From Streptomyces galbus (GTDB lineage Bacteria; Actinomycetota; Actinomycetes; Streptomycetales; Streptomycetaceae), in contig NZ_SZPR01000017.1 of the NCBI RefSeq assembly GCF_005280195.1, positions 302,012 through 366,011 of the forward strand: DNA of 64,000 nt, given 5' to 3'. Below are positions 1-7,398 of this stretch, piece by piece. The notes below the pieces were generated by a model. It did not search any database and had not been told where the DNA came from. It saw only the letters and a program-made list of their open reading frames with translations. The first letter of the stretch is position 1, and the number at the start of each line of letters is the position of its first letter. Both the position numbers and the translations under genes were made by a program.

Positions 1-56
1 TTCGTGCGGTCGATGCGGGCGGCGAGGGCCGCGAGGTCGTCGTTCATCGCGTCCAT
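1..56 (-). CDS. 5' end of an unidentified protein (cut by window edge)
   Basis: Only the first 18 codons are inside the window, reading MDAMNDDLAALAARIDRT on the minus strand. The ATG at 54-56 is followed by an in-frame ATG at 45-47, either of which could be the start. The short acidic, alanine-rich amphipathic stretch does not identify a family. The gene is divergent from the 50-residue ORF at 271. Confidence 0.45.
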   Translation of the reverse strand, partial: MDAMNDDLAALAARIDRT

Positions 57-270
57 TGTCCCGGCGGTCACGCTGTGAACACAACTGGTCCCGAACAGTC
101 CGGGCAACCCTCTTACTCGTCAGTAATTAGTCGTTCGAAAAATTTATTTAGCGTAGGGAATGTTTGTAACGCGCGACAGGTTGACTCTCATGGAGCGGGA
201 CGCACGTACGTGTCCCTAACGCCCACCAGTAGTTCTCCTCAGGAGGATGACCAGACGAAGGGAGAAGCCC
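57..270. promoter_or_regulatory. A+T-rich divergent promoter region
   Basis: This gap between two divergent genes has a stretch at about 118-180 much richer in A/T than anything nearby, including a run of A and T around 138-152, as expected for a divergent promoter. A TTGACT at 181-186 could be a -35 box for the plus-strand gene, but no convincing -10 follows at normal spacing. GGGAG at 261-265 precedes the ATG at 271. Confidence 0.35.
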
Positions 271-423
271 ATGCGCTTCGAAATCATGCGACTCGACGAC
301 GTCGACGGCACACCCGTGGACAGCACCGTCGTGGACGCCGCCTCCGTCAACCGGATCGTTCAGCAGGCCGCCGCCATCGGGCAGCGCCTGTGGATCCGCC
401 CTGCCGACACCCCGGCCTCGTAA
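271..423 (+). CDS. Conserved small protein, 50 residues
   Basis: A 50-codon ORF begins at ATG 271 behind a GGGAG ribosome site and ends at TAA 421. It starts MRFEIMRLDDVDG and ends IRPADTPAS, with a short amphipathic helix (VNRIVQQAAAIGQRL) in the middle and no signal peptide or membrane segment. I recall near-identical small proteins in other Streptomyces chromosomes, so it is probably a genuine conserved gene of unknown function. Typical codon bias, a clean SD and a strong hairpin 27 nt after the stop support expression. It is short enough to be missed by standard length filters. Confidence 0.75.
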   Translation: MRFEIMRLDDVDGTPVDSTVVDAASVNRIVQQAAAIGQRLWIRPADTPAS

Positions 424-449
424 CGCGGATCGATTTACGACAGGCTTCA

Positions 450-482
450 GAGCCCCGTACGGCACCGTGCCGTGCGGGGCTC
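450..482. terminator. Bidirectional hairpin terminator
   Basis: Arms AGCCCCGTACGGCAC and GTGCCGTGCGGGGCT pair with a single mismatch between the small gene ending at 423 and the convergent MarC-family gene ending at 513. There is no U-run, as is usual in Streptomyces. Confidence 0.75.
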
Positions 483-512
483 TGCGCGTGCCGGGGCGTC
501 TCCCCCGCCCGC

Positions 513-1118
513 TCAGCCGCCCCGGACCACCTGGGTGATCCCGTTGATGATCTGCTGCACGGCGATGGCGGACAGCATCATGCCCGCGAGCCGGGTCACC
601 AGCACGACCCCGCCGTCCTTGATGACGCGGATGATCAGCAGCGAGTAGCGCATCACCAGCCACAGCACGACGTGGATGGCGAGGATCGCCGACCACACCG
701 ACACCTGGGTGGTGACCGAGTCCGCCTTCTGCACGGCGAGGATCACCGAGACGATCGCGCCGGGCCCGGCCAGCAGCGGCATCCCCAGCGGTACGAGCGC
801 CACGTTGACGTCCTTGGTCTGCTTCGGCTCGTCGGTCTTGCCGGTCAGCAGGTCCAGCGCGATGAGCAGGAGCAGCAGCCCGCCCGCGATCATCAGCGCG
901 GGCACGGAGACGTGCAGGTAGTCCAGGATCTGGTGGCCCAGCAGCCCGAAGACGGTGATCACACCGCCCGCCACGCAGACGGCCTGGAAGGCCATCCGCT
1001 TCTGCGTCCGGCCCGGACGCCCGGCGGTCAGGGCCAGGAAGATCGGGGTGATCCCCGGGGGATCCATGATGACGAAGAGGGTCAGGAACAGGGAGCCGAA
1101 GACGGCGACGTCGAACAT
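513..1118 (-). CDS. MarC-family integral membrane protein
   Basis: The 201-residue product is almost entirely hydrophobic, with about six membrane helices. Its early MDPPGITPIFLALT segment resembles the NPxGxxP signature of the MarC/SnatA family (UPF0056). A second half-repeat, LGMPLLAGPGAIVSV, carries the conserved LAGPG motif. MarC proteins are inner-membrane proteins of uncertain transport role; some relatives move amino acids. The ATG at 1116-1118 (MFDVAVFG) is chosen because upstream in-frame sequence is low-complexity and not hydrophobic. The gene lies downstream of the PHP-domain gene on the same strand with a 145-nt gap. Confidence 0.88.
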   Translation of the reverse strand: MFDVAVFGSLFLTLFVIMDPPGITPIFLALTAGRPGRTQKRMAFQAVCVAGGVITVFGLLGHQILDYLHVSVPALMIAGGLLLLLIALDLLTGKTDEPKQTKDVNVALVPLGMPLLAGPGAIVSVILAVQKADSVTTQVSVWSAILAIHVVLWLVMRYSLLIIRVIKDGGVVLVTRLAGMMLSAIAVQQIINGITQVVRGG

Positions 1119-1263
1119 TGAGGGTGCCTTGCGGAACGGAGCCGCCCGCCCGGGCACCGTCAGGACGTGCGGGCACGCCCGGGGGGCGCCGGGTACGGGG
1201 AAGCGAGGAGGAAGGGAAGGGAGGTGAAAAAGGGGAGGGAGAGCCCGGACAACTCCGGGCGGC

Positions 1264-2121
1264 TCAGCTTCCGCCCGTGCCGGGGACGGGGAAAGCTCCC
1301 GTGGCGCGGCGGGTGATCTCCCCGTACACCTCGGGGTCGGTGGTGTACTCGCCGAGCGCGACCGTCTTGCGGCTGCCGTGGTAGTCCGAGGAGCCGGTGA
1401 CCAGCAGCCCCAGGTCCGCGGCCAGTCCCCGCAGGTGGGCGCGGGTGTCCGCGTCGTGGTCCAGGTGGTCGACCTCGATGCCGTCCAGGCCGGCCGCGGC
1501 CAGCTCGGCGATCGCGGACTCCGGCACCGTGCGGCCGCGCTTGCTGGCGGCCGGGTGCGCGAAGACGGTGACCCCGCCCGCGCCCTTGACCAGCCGGATC
1601 GCCTCGAACGGGTCGGTCTCGTGCTTGGCGACGTAGGCCCGCCCGCCGTCGGCCAGCCACTCCTCGGTGAAGGCGTCACCGACCGTCGGGACGACGCCCA
1701 GCTCGACGAGCGCGGTCGCCACGTGCGGGCGGCCGACCGAGCCGTCGCCGGCGATCCGGGCGACCTGTTCCCAGGTGACCGGCACGCCCAGCTCGTTGAG
1801 CTTGGCCACCATGCCCTTCGCCCGCGGCACCCGGTCGTCGCGCACCAGCTCGCGCTCGGCGAGCAGAGCGGGCTCCTCGGGGTCGAAGAGGTAGGCCAGC
1901 ATGTGCATCGAGACGCCGCCCAGACGGCAGGACAGCTCGGCTCCGGTGACCAGCGTGAGCCCGGCGGGCAGCGCGGCGATCGCCTCGGCGTGCCCGCGGG
2001 TGGTGTCGTGGTCGGTCAGCGCGACGACGTCCAGACCGGCCGCGGACGCGTGACGCACCAGCTCGGCCGGGGTGTCCGTACCGTCGGACGCGGTGGAGTG
2101 GCAGTGCAGGTCGATACGCAC
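1264..2121 (-). CDS. PHP-domain metal-dependent phosphoesterase (RNase AM/TrpH type)
   Basis: The 285-residue protein is a stand-alone PHP domain. It has HxH at residues 6 and 8 (DLHCHS), SDG at 12-14, LTDHD at 35-39, GAE at 60-62, FAHPAAS in the C-terminal half and SSDYHG near the end, the expected ligands for a trinuclear metal site. Relatives (YciV/TrpH) act as 5'-3' exoribonucleases or 3',5'-nucleoside bisphosphate phosphatases. Length matches the family. No DNA polymerase domain is attached. The start at 2121 directly gives the MRIDLHCHS signature, so no alternative start is needed. Confidence 0.9.
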   Translation of the reverse strand: MRIDLHCHSTASDGTDTPAELVRHASAAGLDVVALTDHDTTRGHAEAIAALPAGLTLVTGAELSCRLGGVSMHMLAYLFDPEEPALLAERELVRDDRVPRAKGMVAKLNELGVPVTWEQVARIAGDGSVGRPHVATALVELGVVPTVGDAFTEEWLADGGRAYVAKHETDPFEAIRLVKGAGGVTVFAHPAASKRGRTVPESAIAELAAAGLDGIEVDHLDHDADTRAHLRGLAADLGLLVTGSSDYHGSRKTVALGEYTTDPEVYGEITRRATGAFPVPGTGGS

Positions 2122-2277
2122 GACGCGGACTCCAGGCGGTCACGGACGGAAGGGGACGCTCAAGGATAACCGCACACAAGCCCCCCACTGTCACACCCGC
2201 ACCGCCCTACCGCCCCCTACAAGCTCCGCCACCCCCAGGACCCCCGAGCACCCACACCCCGCCCCGACTCCCCACCC

Positions 2278-2364
2278 CCAGGGGCGCGAGCAACTCCCCG
2301 AGCACCCCCACCCCGGCCCGGCGTCCCACCCTCAGGGGCGCGGGGAACTGCGCGAGCACCCCGC
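2278..2364. repeat. Two copies of a Streptomyces intergenic repeat
   Basis: Within a 313-nt gene-free gap (2122-2434) of very C-rich sequence, the unit AGGGGCGCGgGgAACTgCg plus GAGCACCCC occurs twice, at about 2279-2309 and 2333-2363. The second copy is the better one, and a fragment CCCGAGCACCC lies near 2242. I recall AGGGGCGCGGGGAACTGCGCGA as a short sequence scattered between genes in many Streptomyces. No ORF or other signal was seen in the rest of the gap. Confidence 0.6.
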
Positions 2365-2434
2365 ACCTGCCCGCAGCCGCCGACGACGCCACACCACCCC
2401 ACCCTCACGCGCAGCACCGCCACCACAGCCCACC

Positions 2435-3076
2435 TCACGGCTTGAGCAAGCGCGGCGACAACGCTCCGCAGGGCACCAGCTCCACCTCCGCCCCCGCGTC
2501 CCGCAGATCCGTCAGCACCAGCTCGTCGTACATGAGCAGCCCCGACTGCTCGGGCCAGACCACCGCCCACAGCCACAGCCCGCGGGCCTCGCCCGCGAAG
2601 ACCGCGCGGTCGGCCGGGCCGCCGGAGACGTGCCACAGCGGGGTGGGCCGGCCGGCGGCCAGCACCTTGGCCTGGGGAGGCTTCTCGACGTCCAGGTAGG
2701 GGCCGGGGTCCGGGCCGTCCATGCCGGCGTAGTACGCGCCGAGCCCGACGCCGAGTTCCTCGGCGACCAGGATCAGCTCGCCCATCCCGCCGAGCGGTCC
2801 GGGACCCGAGCAGGCGACGGCGGTGGCGCGGCCCCCGCTGCGGTCGTCGCCGGCGTAGGCCACGCCCGTGAACAGCCAGCCGACCGGCAGCGGCCAGGGC
2901 ATCCACACCGGCACCCGGGTCCGGGCCACGACGACGCCCAGGGCTTCGACACTGGGCGGTATCACGGGCTGCAGCGGGTGCACCGTCCCGTGCGCGTCGC
3001 ACTGCCAGGAGTCGGAGAAGAGGCCGGGAGCCCTGACCCGGCCACCACACTTCGGGCAACTGGGTTCGCCCCTCAT
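2435..3076 (-). CDS. DUF6758 family protein with N-terminal zinc ribbon
   Basis: This 213-residue soluble protein starts MRGEPSCPKCGGRVRAP and matches my memory of the actinobacterial DUF6758 family. C7, C10, C26 and H29 could form a small zinc-binding knuckle. The rest is a Gly/Pro/Trp-rich alpha/beta domain with no recognised catalytic motif, and it lacks a signal peptide. Family function is unknown. The ATG at 3074-3076 is the only good start before the Cys cluster. It shares its upstream region with the divergent MFS gene. Confidence 0.75.
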   Translation of the reverse strand: MRGEPSCPKCGGRVRAPGLFSDSWQCDAHGTVHPLQPVIPPSVEALGVVVARTRVPVWMPWPLPVGWLFTGVAYAGDDRSGGRATAVACSGPGPLGGMGELILVAEELGVGLGAYYAGMDGPDPGPYLDVEKPPQAKVLAAGRPTPLWHVSGGPADRAVFAGEARGLWLWAVVWPEQSGLLMYDELVLTDLRDAGAEVELVPCGALSPRLLKP

Positions 3077-3163
3077 AGGCCCCCACGGTCCTACCCGGAC
3101 CCGCCCGCGTCAAGGACGATCACCCGTCCGGACGGGCCCCCACCGGCCAAAACTAGGTGCACC

Positions 3164-3193
3164 TTGCATTTATTAGCGTGGCTAACTTACTAT
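3164..3193 (+). promoter_or_regulatory. MFS promoter with embedded operator palindrome
   Basis: TTGCAT (3164-3169) and TACTAT (3188-3193) are spaced 18 nt and resemble -35 and -10 boxes. Between them lies a perfect inverted repeat TTAGC-GTG-GCTAA (3173-3185), where a bound repressor would block RNA polymerase. The +1 would be near 3200, about 35 nt before the MFS start. Such short palindromes are common MarR/TetR-type operators, but no regulator gene is adjacent. Confidence 0.6.
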
Positions 3194-3235
3194 GTGTAAA
3201 CACCAACCATCTGTCGCAACCGGACAGGAGCAACC

Positions 3236-4483
3236 ATGGCCACAGGAGGTACCGGGACCTCGGACCCCTTCGACGCCGGAGCGGGCGGAATCCTGCGCCA
3301 GCCCAAGGCGGTGTGGGCCACGGCCGGCGCGTCGGTCGTCGCCTTCATGGGCATCGGGCTCGTCGACCCGATCCTGCCGTCCATCGCCCAGGGCCTGCGC
3401 GCGACGCCCAGCCAGGTCTCCCTGCTGTTCACCTCCTACTTCCTGATCACCGCGATCGCGATGCTGGTCACGGGCTTCGTCTCCAGCCGCATCGGCGGGC
3501 GCAAGACCCTGCTGCTGGGCCTCGCCTTCGTCGTGGTGTTCGCCGGACTGGCCGGCACCTCCGACACGGTCGGCCAGCTCGTCGGCTACCGCGCGGGCTG
3601 GGGACTCGGCAACGCCCTCTTCGTCTCGACGGCCCTCGCGGTCATCGTCGGCGCGGCGGCCGGCGGCAGCGCGGCGGCGATCCTGCTCTACGAGTCCGCC
3701 CTCGGGCTCGGCATGGCCTGCGGGCCGCTGCTCGGCGCACTGCTCGGCGACGCGAGCTGGCGCTACCCGTTCTTCGGCACGGCCTTGCTGATGGCGGTCG
3801 GGTTCCTGTGCATCGCGGTGTTCCTGAAGGAGCAGCCCCGGCCGGCCCGGAAGACCTCGCTGCTCGACCCGCTCAAGGCGCTCGGCCACGGCGGCCTGGC
3901 CTCCGCGGCCGTCTCGGCGTTCTTCTACAACTACACGTTCTTCACCGTGCTGGCCTTCACCCCGTTCGTGCTGAACATGACCCCGTACAAGTCGGGTGCC
4001 GTCTTCTTCGCCTGGGGTGTGCTGCTCGCCGTGTTCTCGGTGCTCGTCGCCCCGCGGCTGCAGAAGCGGTTCGGCTCCCTGAAGGTGCTCGGCGGCTCGC
4101 TGGTGCTGCTCGCGGCCGATGTGCTGGTCCTCGGCTTCGGCGACCACACCACGGCCGTGGTGTGCACGATCCTGTCCGGTGCCTTCATCGGGGTGAACAA
4201 CACCGTGTACACCGAGCTGGCCCTCGGCGTGTCGGACGCGCCGCGCCCGGTGGCGAGCGCGGGCTACAACTTCGTGCGCTGGTTCGCGGCCGCCGCCGCG
4301 CCCTACCTCGCGCCGAAGATCGAGGAGTGGACCGACCTGCGGATGCCGTTCGTGGTGGCGGCGGTCACGGCCGCCCTCGGCGCGCTCGTGGTCGTCGTGC
4401 GGCGCGGGGCCCTCACCCACCGGGCCGAGGAGCTCGAGCCGCGGCACGCCAGCGAGGACGGGGTGGCCGTCTTCGCCAACTGA
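3236..4483 (+). CDS. MFS transporter (probable drug/metabolite exporter)
   Basis: The 415-residue protein has about 12 hydrophobic helices with short loops and an MFS motif-A-like loop between helices 2 and 3 (GFVSSRIGGRKTLLLG, about residues 79-94). The N-terminal cytosolic tail is 30 residues and the C-terminus ends in a charged tail. The layout fits the DHA1-like exporter group of the major facilitator superfamily; the substrate cannot be read from sequence. AGGAG at 3227-3231 lies 4 nt before ATG 3236. The promoter carries a probable operator, so expression is probably inducible. It is monocistronic and ends at a strong hairpin. Confidence 0.88.
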   Translation: MATGGTGTSDPFDAGAGGILRQPKAVWATAGASVVAFMGIGLVDPILPSIAQGLRATPSQVSLLFTSYFLITAIAMLVTGFVSSRIGGRKTLLLGLAFVVVFAGLAGTSDTVGQLVGYRAGWGLGNALFVSTALAVIVGAAAGGSAAAILLYESALGLGMACGPLLGALLGDASWRYPFFGTALLMAVGFLCIAVFLKEQPRPARKTSLLDPLKALGHGGLASAAVSAFFYNYTFFTVLAFTPFVLNMTPYKSGAVFFAWGVLLAVFSVLVAPRLQKRFGSLKVLGGSLVLLAADVLVLGFGDHTTAVVCTILSGAFIGVNNTVYTELALGVSDAPRPVASAGYNFVRWFAAAAAPYLAPKIEEWTDLRMPFVVAAVTAALGALVVVVRRGALTHRAEELEPRHASEDGVAVFAN

Positions 4484-4489
4484 CGCCTC

Positions 4490-4528
4490 GCGCCCACCGG
4501 TTGGTGAACTTGCTCACCCGGTGGGCGC
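4490..4528. terminator. Hairpin terminator between MFS and SUFU genes
   Basis: GCGCCCACCGG (4490-4500) pairs perfectly with CCGGTGGGCGC (4518-4528), and the loop can form an extra short stem (GGTGA/TCACC). It begins 7 nt after the MFS stop. Confidence 0.75.
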
Positions 4529-4536
4529 GGAACCGG

Positions 4537-5124
4537 TCAGTCCAGCGGGACGGACCTGCGGGAGGGATCCCGCAGGTCCGTCCCGTTCGTCAGCCAGCGC
4601 TCCTGGAGGGCCTGGGCGCCGTGCACGCGCTTCCAGGCGGCCTCGTTCGGCGTCATCGGCAGCAGGGGCAGGAAGTGCACCGGGTCCATCGGCGCGTCGA
4701 GTTCGAGGTCCTCGACCAGGCCGCCCGGCTCGGCCACCAGCACGGAGGTGAACGGGGCACCGGGCCACAGCGGTTCGCCCACGTCGAGGGAGGCGCCGGG
4801 AGCCACGACCAGTCCCTCGACCTGCGGGGACGCCCCCAGCACGGCGAGCGGGCGGAGCACCTTGTCGGTGTCGGCGCCGGCGCCCGCGCGCACCGACAGG
4901 ACCAGTTCGGCGCGTGGCCCCGCGACCGGGTCGGCGACCATCGCCGTGGGGTCCGTCATGGGGTGCGCGGACATGCCGAGGGTGGCGTACCGGACGATGT
5001 CCCCCTCGTGGAAACGCAGCACCTCGATGCGGTCGGTGCCGAGGAAGGTGACCGCCGCGCGCGCGTCCGGCTCACCCAGCGCGGTGCGGTACCGGGCCTC
5101 GACCAGAGGAAGAACATCTGCCAT
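4537..5124 (-). CDS. Suppressor of fused (SUFU) domain protein
   Basis: The 195-residue protein matches the SUFU-domain fold: an N-terminal helix (ADVLPLVEARYRTALGE), a strand pair before RFHEGDIVRYATLGMS, a central RAELVLSV strand, and the characteristic late FLPLLPMTPNEAAWKR segment. Bacterial SUFU proteins are cytosolic; several act as immunity proteins or have no known role. ATG 5122-5124 is chosen over an upstream TTG at 5155-5157 because the TTG extension (PGTDEFYARR) is weakly conserved-looking and neither has a strong SD. The last 13 codons overlap a perfect 18-bp inverted repeat. Confidence 0.8.
   Translation of the reverse strand: MADVLPLVEARYRTALGEPDARAAVTFLGTDRIEVLRFHEGDIVRYATLGMSAHPMTDPTAMVADPVAGPRAELVLSVRAGAGADTDKVLRPLAVLGASPQVEGLVVAPGASLDVGEPLWPGAPFTSVLVAEPGGLVEDLELDAPMDPVHFLPLLPMTPNEAAWKRVHGAQALQERWLTNGTDLRDPSRRSVPLD
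4546..4585. repeat. Perfect 18-bp inverted repeat in the end of the SUFU gene
   Basis: CGGGACGGACCTGCGGGA (4546-4563) and its exact complement (4568-4585) are separated by GGGA. The hairpin lies inside the coding sequence, ending 9 nt before the stop codon, and would fold in transcripts of either strand. With the hairpin at 4490-4528 it makes a double terminator-like structure between convergent genes. Confidence 0.8.
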
Positions 5125-5166
5125 GCGGCGAGCATAGAACTCGTCAGTGCCGGGCAAAGCAGCGCC

Positions 5167-5192
5167 TTGACACTTCGGACGACTGCTACTCT
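5167..5192 (+). promoter_or_regulatory. Candidate corA promoter
   Basis: A consensus TTGACA (5167-5172) is followed by TACTCT (5187-5192). Spacing is only 14 nt, shorter than usual, so the -10 assignment is uncertain. Transcription from here would give a leader of roughly 400 nt before the CorA start at 5609. Confidence 0.4.
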
Positions 5193-5291
5193 TGCCCGGT
5201 GGTTCGGGGCAGCACGTGCAAGCGTCGCGATCTAGCCCCGACGCCGATGGAACTCCCTTACGAGGGACCGGCCGGAGGAGGTGGGGCTGTC

Positions 5292-5339
5292 ATGGATCGA
5301 AGTCGACCGTGCAGTACCACTCGCTCTTCCGCCCGCTGA
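5292..5339 (+). CDS. Leader peptide ORF upstream of corA, 15 residues
   Basis: ATG 5292 is preceded by a very strong ribosome site (GGAGGAGG) at about 10 nt and encodes MDRSRPCSTTRSSAR before TGA 5337. A local hairpin TCCCT-TACG-AGGGA lies just upstream of the ribosome site. The peptide is basic and Ser/Arg-rich without a signal sequence. Position in the long leader of a CorA gene suggests a regulatory leader ORF, comparable in arrangement to corL in the Salmonella corA leader. A chance ORF cannot be excluded. Confidence 0.5.
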   Translation: MDRSRPCSTTRSSAR

Positions 5340-5482
5340 ATAGCCGATCTCGCTCTGGCTGGCCTGCCACCCCTCACGTTCGCGTGTGCGTGCCTGGCGC
5401 ATCTCACCGGAAGAGCACTTCGTTTCGTTTCACCCGATCTGTCTGATCTGCATCAGAAGTCGAATCCAGCAGCGAAGCCCCT

Positions 5483-5500
5483 CACCGCGACGGTGCGGTG
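5483..5500 (+). promoter_or_regulatory. Small hairpin in the corA leader
   Basis: CACCGC (5483-5488) and GCGGTG (5495-5500) pair around a 6-nt loop, followed by CTCCCCGCTTT. It lies 109 nt before the CorA start and could be an attenuator or a simple leader structure. Evidence is the repeat only. Confidence 0.3.
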
Positions 5501-5608
5501 CTCCCCGCTTTGTGGACGTGCCAAACATCCGCAGCACGGACGTCCTCATTCCGGGTAGTTCCACCCGTCGGCGGAAGGCCTCGCCGCCCGATGCGAAGGA
5601 GCCTGCCC

Positions 5609-6739
5609 ATGTCGATGATCCGCGACCTGCGCGCCGTCGTCCGCCCGTCCCGCCCCTCGCTGCGCAAGAGCGCCGTACGCCCGGACGGCGGCACCTACGA
5701 CACCACGCGCGACCCCGCGACCCCGTCGGCCGTGGTCGACTGCGCGGTCTACCGCGACGGCGCCCGCGTCGAGACCGACGCCCCGCTGGCCCCGCAGGAG
5801 GCGATGCGCCGGGTGCGGCGCGACGGCGGCTTCGTCTGGATCGGCCTGCACGAGCCGACGGAGTCCGAATTCGCGGGCATCGCCTCGGAGTTCGGGCTGC
5901 ACCCGCTGGCCGTGGAGGACGCCGTCCAGGCTCACCAGCGGCCCAAGCTGGAGCGCTACGACGACTCGCTGTTCACCGTGTTCAAGACGGTCCACTACGT
6001 CGAGCACGACGAACTCACCGCCACCAGCGAGGTCGTGGAGACCGGTGAGGTCATGTGCTTCACCGGGCGGGACTTCTTCATCACCGTCCGGCACGGCGGC
6101 CAGGGCTCCCTGCGCGCGCTGCGCCACCGCCTGCAGGACGACCCCGAGCTGCTCGCCAAGGGCCCGTCGGCCGTGCTGCACGCCATCGCCGACCACGTGG
6201 TCGACGGCTACATCGCGGTCGCCGACGCCCTCCAGGACGACATCGACGCCGTGGAGACGGACGTCTTCTCGCCCGGCCGCAAGGGCACCCCGCGCGGCAC
6301 GGACGCCGGGCGGATCTACCAACTCAAGCGCGAGATCCTTGAGTTCAAGCGTGCGGTGTCGCCGCTGCTGCGGCCCATGCAGCTGCTGAGCGAGCGGCCG
6401 ATGCGGCTGGTCGACCCCGACATCCAGAAGTACTTCCGCGACGTCGCCGACCACCTCGCGCGCGTGCAGGAGCAGGTGGTCGGCTTCGACGAGCTGCTGA
6501 ACTCCATCCTCCAGGCCAACCTCGCGCAGGCGTCCGTCGCGCAGAACGAGGACATGCGCAAGATCACGTCGTGGGCCGCGATCATCGCCGTACCGACGAT
6601 GGTGTGCGGGGTCTACGGCATGAACTTCGAGCACATGCCCGAGCTGCACTGGCGCTACGGCTATCCCGTGATCATGTCCTTCACGGTGGCCATCTGCCTG
6701 GGCATCCACCGCACCCTGAAGCGCAACGGCTGGCTGTAG
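5609..6739 (+). CDS. corA: CorA-family magnesium/cobalt transporter
   Basis: The 376-residue protein has a large soluble N-terminal domain rich in helices and ends with two membrane helices. YGMNFEHMPE at 336-345 carries the GMN signature at 337-339 that closes the ion pore. The last residues KRNGWL form the usual basic tail after TM2. CorA pentamers import Mg2+ through the cytoplasmic membrane. ATG 5609 is chosen because AAGGA (5595-5599) lies about 9 nt upstream; an in-frame ATG at 5591 lacks an SD. The mycobacterial counterpart would be Rv1239c. The leader from about 5200 contains a small ORF and hairpins. Confidence 0.92.
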   Translation: MSMIRDLRAVVRPSRPSLRKSAVRPDGGTYDTTRDPATPSAVVDCAVYRDGARVETDAPLAPQEAMRRVRRDGGFVWIGLHEPTESEFAGIASEFGLHPLAVEDAVQAHQRPKLERYDDSLFTVFKTVHYVEHDELTATSEVVETGEVMCFTGRDFFITVRHGGQGSLRALRHRLQDDPELLAKGPSAVLHAIADHVVDGYIAVADALQDDIDAVETDVFSPGRKGTPRGTDAGRIYQLKREILEFKRAVSPLLRPMQLLSERPMRLVDPDIQKYFRDVADHLARVQEQVVGFDELLNSILQANLAQASVAQNEDMRKITSWAAIIAVPTMVCGVYGMNFEHMPELHWRYGYPVIMSFTVAICLGIHRTLKRNGWL

Positions 6740-6762
6740 GACCGCCTGGATAGGCTGGGGCC

Positions 6763-7278
6763 ATGACCAACGAGCTGCTCGACCAGGCCCTCGTCGAGGA
6801 GGCCACCAAGAAGTCCGGGCTCGTCTGGGTCCGGCCGGAGGGCGCGGCGGCCGCGCGTGCGCTGTGGCACGTGTGGCACGAGGGTGCCGCGTGCCTGGTC
6901 GGTGACGGGCCCGGCGAGCAGCCGCTGTCCGGGCTGGCCGACGGCGGACGGGCCGAGGTGACCGTGCGCAGCAAGGACAAGGGCGGCCGGCTGGTCTCCT
7001 GGACCGCGCGGGTCGTCCAGCTCGCACCCGGCGGCGACGCGTGGGACGCGGCGGTCGCCGAGCTCAGGGGCAAGCGGCTCAACGCGCCCGACGGCGAGGC
7101 GATGACCGGGCGCTGGGCCAGGGAGTGCCGCGTCCTGCGCCTGGAGCCGACGGGCACCACGCTGCCGCTGCCCGAGGGCAGCCTGGCCGCCGTCCCGGTG
7201 CCCACCCCGGCGACGACCCGCCGGCCGGTCCCGGCGGGCCTGCCGCGGCTGCTGGCGCGCCGCAGGAAGCGGACGTAG
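6763..7278 (+). CDS. Conserved hypothetical protein, possibly split-barrel flavin-type fold
   Basis: The 171-residue cytosolic protein starts MTNELLDQALVEEATKK. The alternation of short strands (SGLVWVRP, AACLVGD, RAEVTVRSKDK, VSWTARVVQL) recalls pyridoxamine-phosphate-oxidase-like split barrels that compare actual and expected substrate binding, but no cofactor motif is visible, so this is only a suggestion. The C-terminus is a Pro/Arg-rich tail ending LLARRRKRT. There is no SD; TAGGCT at 6751-6756 lies just before the ATG and could be a -10 box for a leaderless message. It is 23 nt downstream of corA. Confidence 0.7.
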   Translation: MTNELLDQALVEEATKKSGLVWVRPEGAAAARALWHVWHEGAACLVGDGPGEQPLSGLADGGRAEVTVRSKDKGGRLVSWTARVVQLAPGGDAWDAAVAELRGKRLNAPDGEAMTGRWARECRVLRLEPTGTTLPLPEGSLAAVPVPTPATTRRPVPAGLPRLLARRRKRT

Positions 7279-7289
7279 GACGCAGGACC

Positions 7290-7395
7290 GCACGGCGGCC
7301 CGACCGGCGGACCCGGACCCGGACGGCGGCCGGACCGACGGCACCCGGACCCGGGGCCGTACGGCGGCCGGAGCGGCGGCGCCCAGGCCCAGGGC
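7290..7395. repeat. Imperfect direct repeats between convergent genes
   Basis: A unit resembling ACCCGGACCCGG followed by CGGCGGCCGGA occurs twice (about 7310-7337 and 7340-7374) in a 120-nt gap rich in GGCGGCC. No gene or perfect hairpin is visible here. Confidence 0.4.
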
Positions 7396-7398
7396 CGG

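Noticed and set aside
3164..3193. Iron-box (DmdR/IdeR) operator before the MFS gene
   Set aside because: Only the right half matches the 19-bp TTAGGTTAGGCTAACCTAA consensus; the left half mismatches at most positions, while a different perfect palindrome fits better.
5200..5600. Known M-box or other standard Mg2+ riboswitch before corA
   Set aside because: The characteristic M-box GGUGAGGCUCC and UACUGCCC motifs are not present in the leader, so a known riboswitch is not claimed.
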